A DNA stretch of 27,825 bases from Plantago elongata. Taxonomy: Eukaryota; Streptophyta; Magnoliopsida; Lamiales; Plantaginaceae. The stretch is from the NCBI GenBank assembly GCA_036897095.1, contig JAYMSP010001904.1:1-27825 (forward strand). The letters run 5' to 3'. This document shows, piece by piece, positions 27,623 to 27,825 of this stretch; the first letter of the stretch is position 1; each line of letters begins with the position of its first letter. A model generated the notes under the pieces. That model saw only the letters and a list, made by a program, of their open reading frames with translations, did not search any database and was not told the origin of the DNA. The translations under genes and the position numbers were made by a program.

Positions 27623-27825
27623 ATGAGTATCGGTCGGGAATGGATGTACCGTCGTAAAGTACGTGGGAGAGTTCGATGGAGTTTTGTGAAAGGAGTAGAA
27701 GGTTTTGTTGAATTTGCAATGTCTCATCCGAGATGTGTAAGTGAGGGTTTGATACTGTGCCCTTGCACATTGGAAACATGCAGCAACACAAAGTTTTTGA
27801 ATCCTGCAACCGTAGTTAATCACTT
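27623..27825 (+). CDS. CACTA (En/Spm) transposase N-terminus, runs off the window
   Basis: An ATG at 27623 opens a frame of 67 codons that is still open at the window end. It reads GREWMYRRKVRGRVRWSFVK, then GVEGFVEFAMSH, a CPC cluster and NTKFLNPATVVNH. This is the Transposase-associated domain (PF13963 type) that opens plant TNPD transposases: Trp-Met-Tyr near the start, GVXXFXXFA, then Cys-Pro-Cys...Cys...Val-X2-His, a likely zinc site. The start is supported by the domain beginning 6 residues later. No stop or frameshift is seen so far, so it may be a young copy. The two minus-strand open frames here are shadows. Confidence 0.85.
   Translation, partial: MSIGREWMYRRKVRGRVRWSFVKGVEGFVEFAMSHPRCVSEGLILCPCTLETCSNTKFLNPATVVNH

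Noticed and set aside
27612..27823. Two minus-strand open frames at the window end
   Set aside because: Both are antisense to the CACTA transposase-associated domain, which has clear family motifs on the plus strand.

Overview
This window is nuclear DNA from a flowering plant, most likely a eudicot. It holds plant-type spliced genes with GT-AG introns, Ty1/copia and Mutator-like transposons, a 5'-truncated L1-type LINE, a Stowaway MITE, a CACTA transposase N-terminus and AT-rich spacers. One host gene looks intact. Almost everything else is transposon sequence in various stages of decay.

Layout. 1-1702 (+) is a fragment of a copia gag/gag-extension. 2369-8219 (-) is a nearly full-length but badly broken copia element of the same family, reading gag, coiled coil, Cys domain, protease, integrase, RT, RNase H, with a probable 5' LTR at about 8340-9673. 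The two gag regions form a ~1.7-kb inverted repeat. 9978-10435 is a SINE-like unit in tandem duplication. Its second copy is split by a 5.5-kb Mutator-like element (10436-15912) with ~190-bp terminal inverted repeats, a 9-bp target duplication, a decayed minus-strand transposase and a small plus-strand ORF. 16073-17165 is the 3' end of a LINE, flanked by a 14-bp target duplication and ending 90 bp before a TATA box. 17426-23078 (+) is a complete 14-exon ABC transporter of the ABCG24/ABCG28 type (1,082 codons). I reconstructed it from splice sites and all reading phases close. From about 23.66 to 26.77 kb lies a non-autonomous element with long inverted repeats around a degenerate minisatellite (roughly 21-24-bp units), itself hit by a Stowaway MITE (24922-25170). 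The window ends inside the first coding exon of a CACTA (En/Spm) transposase (27623 onward), with a perfect foldback motif upstream.

How the parts relate. The ABCG gene is a single transcription unit with its own TATA box. Its core promoter is squeezed between the LINE insertion and the start codon, and its 3' side runs into the minisatellite element. The nested insertions give a partial history: SINE-like unit duplicated, then MULE inserted; minisatellite formed, then MITE inserted. I see no gene cluster or novel multi-gene system. The items most worth a second look are the Cys-containing domain shared by both copia copies, the inverted-repeat/minisatellite element, and the LINE next to the ABCG promoter.
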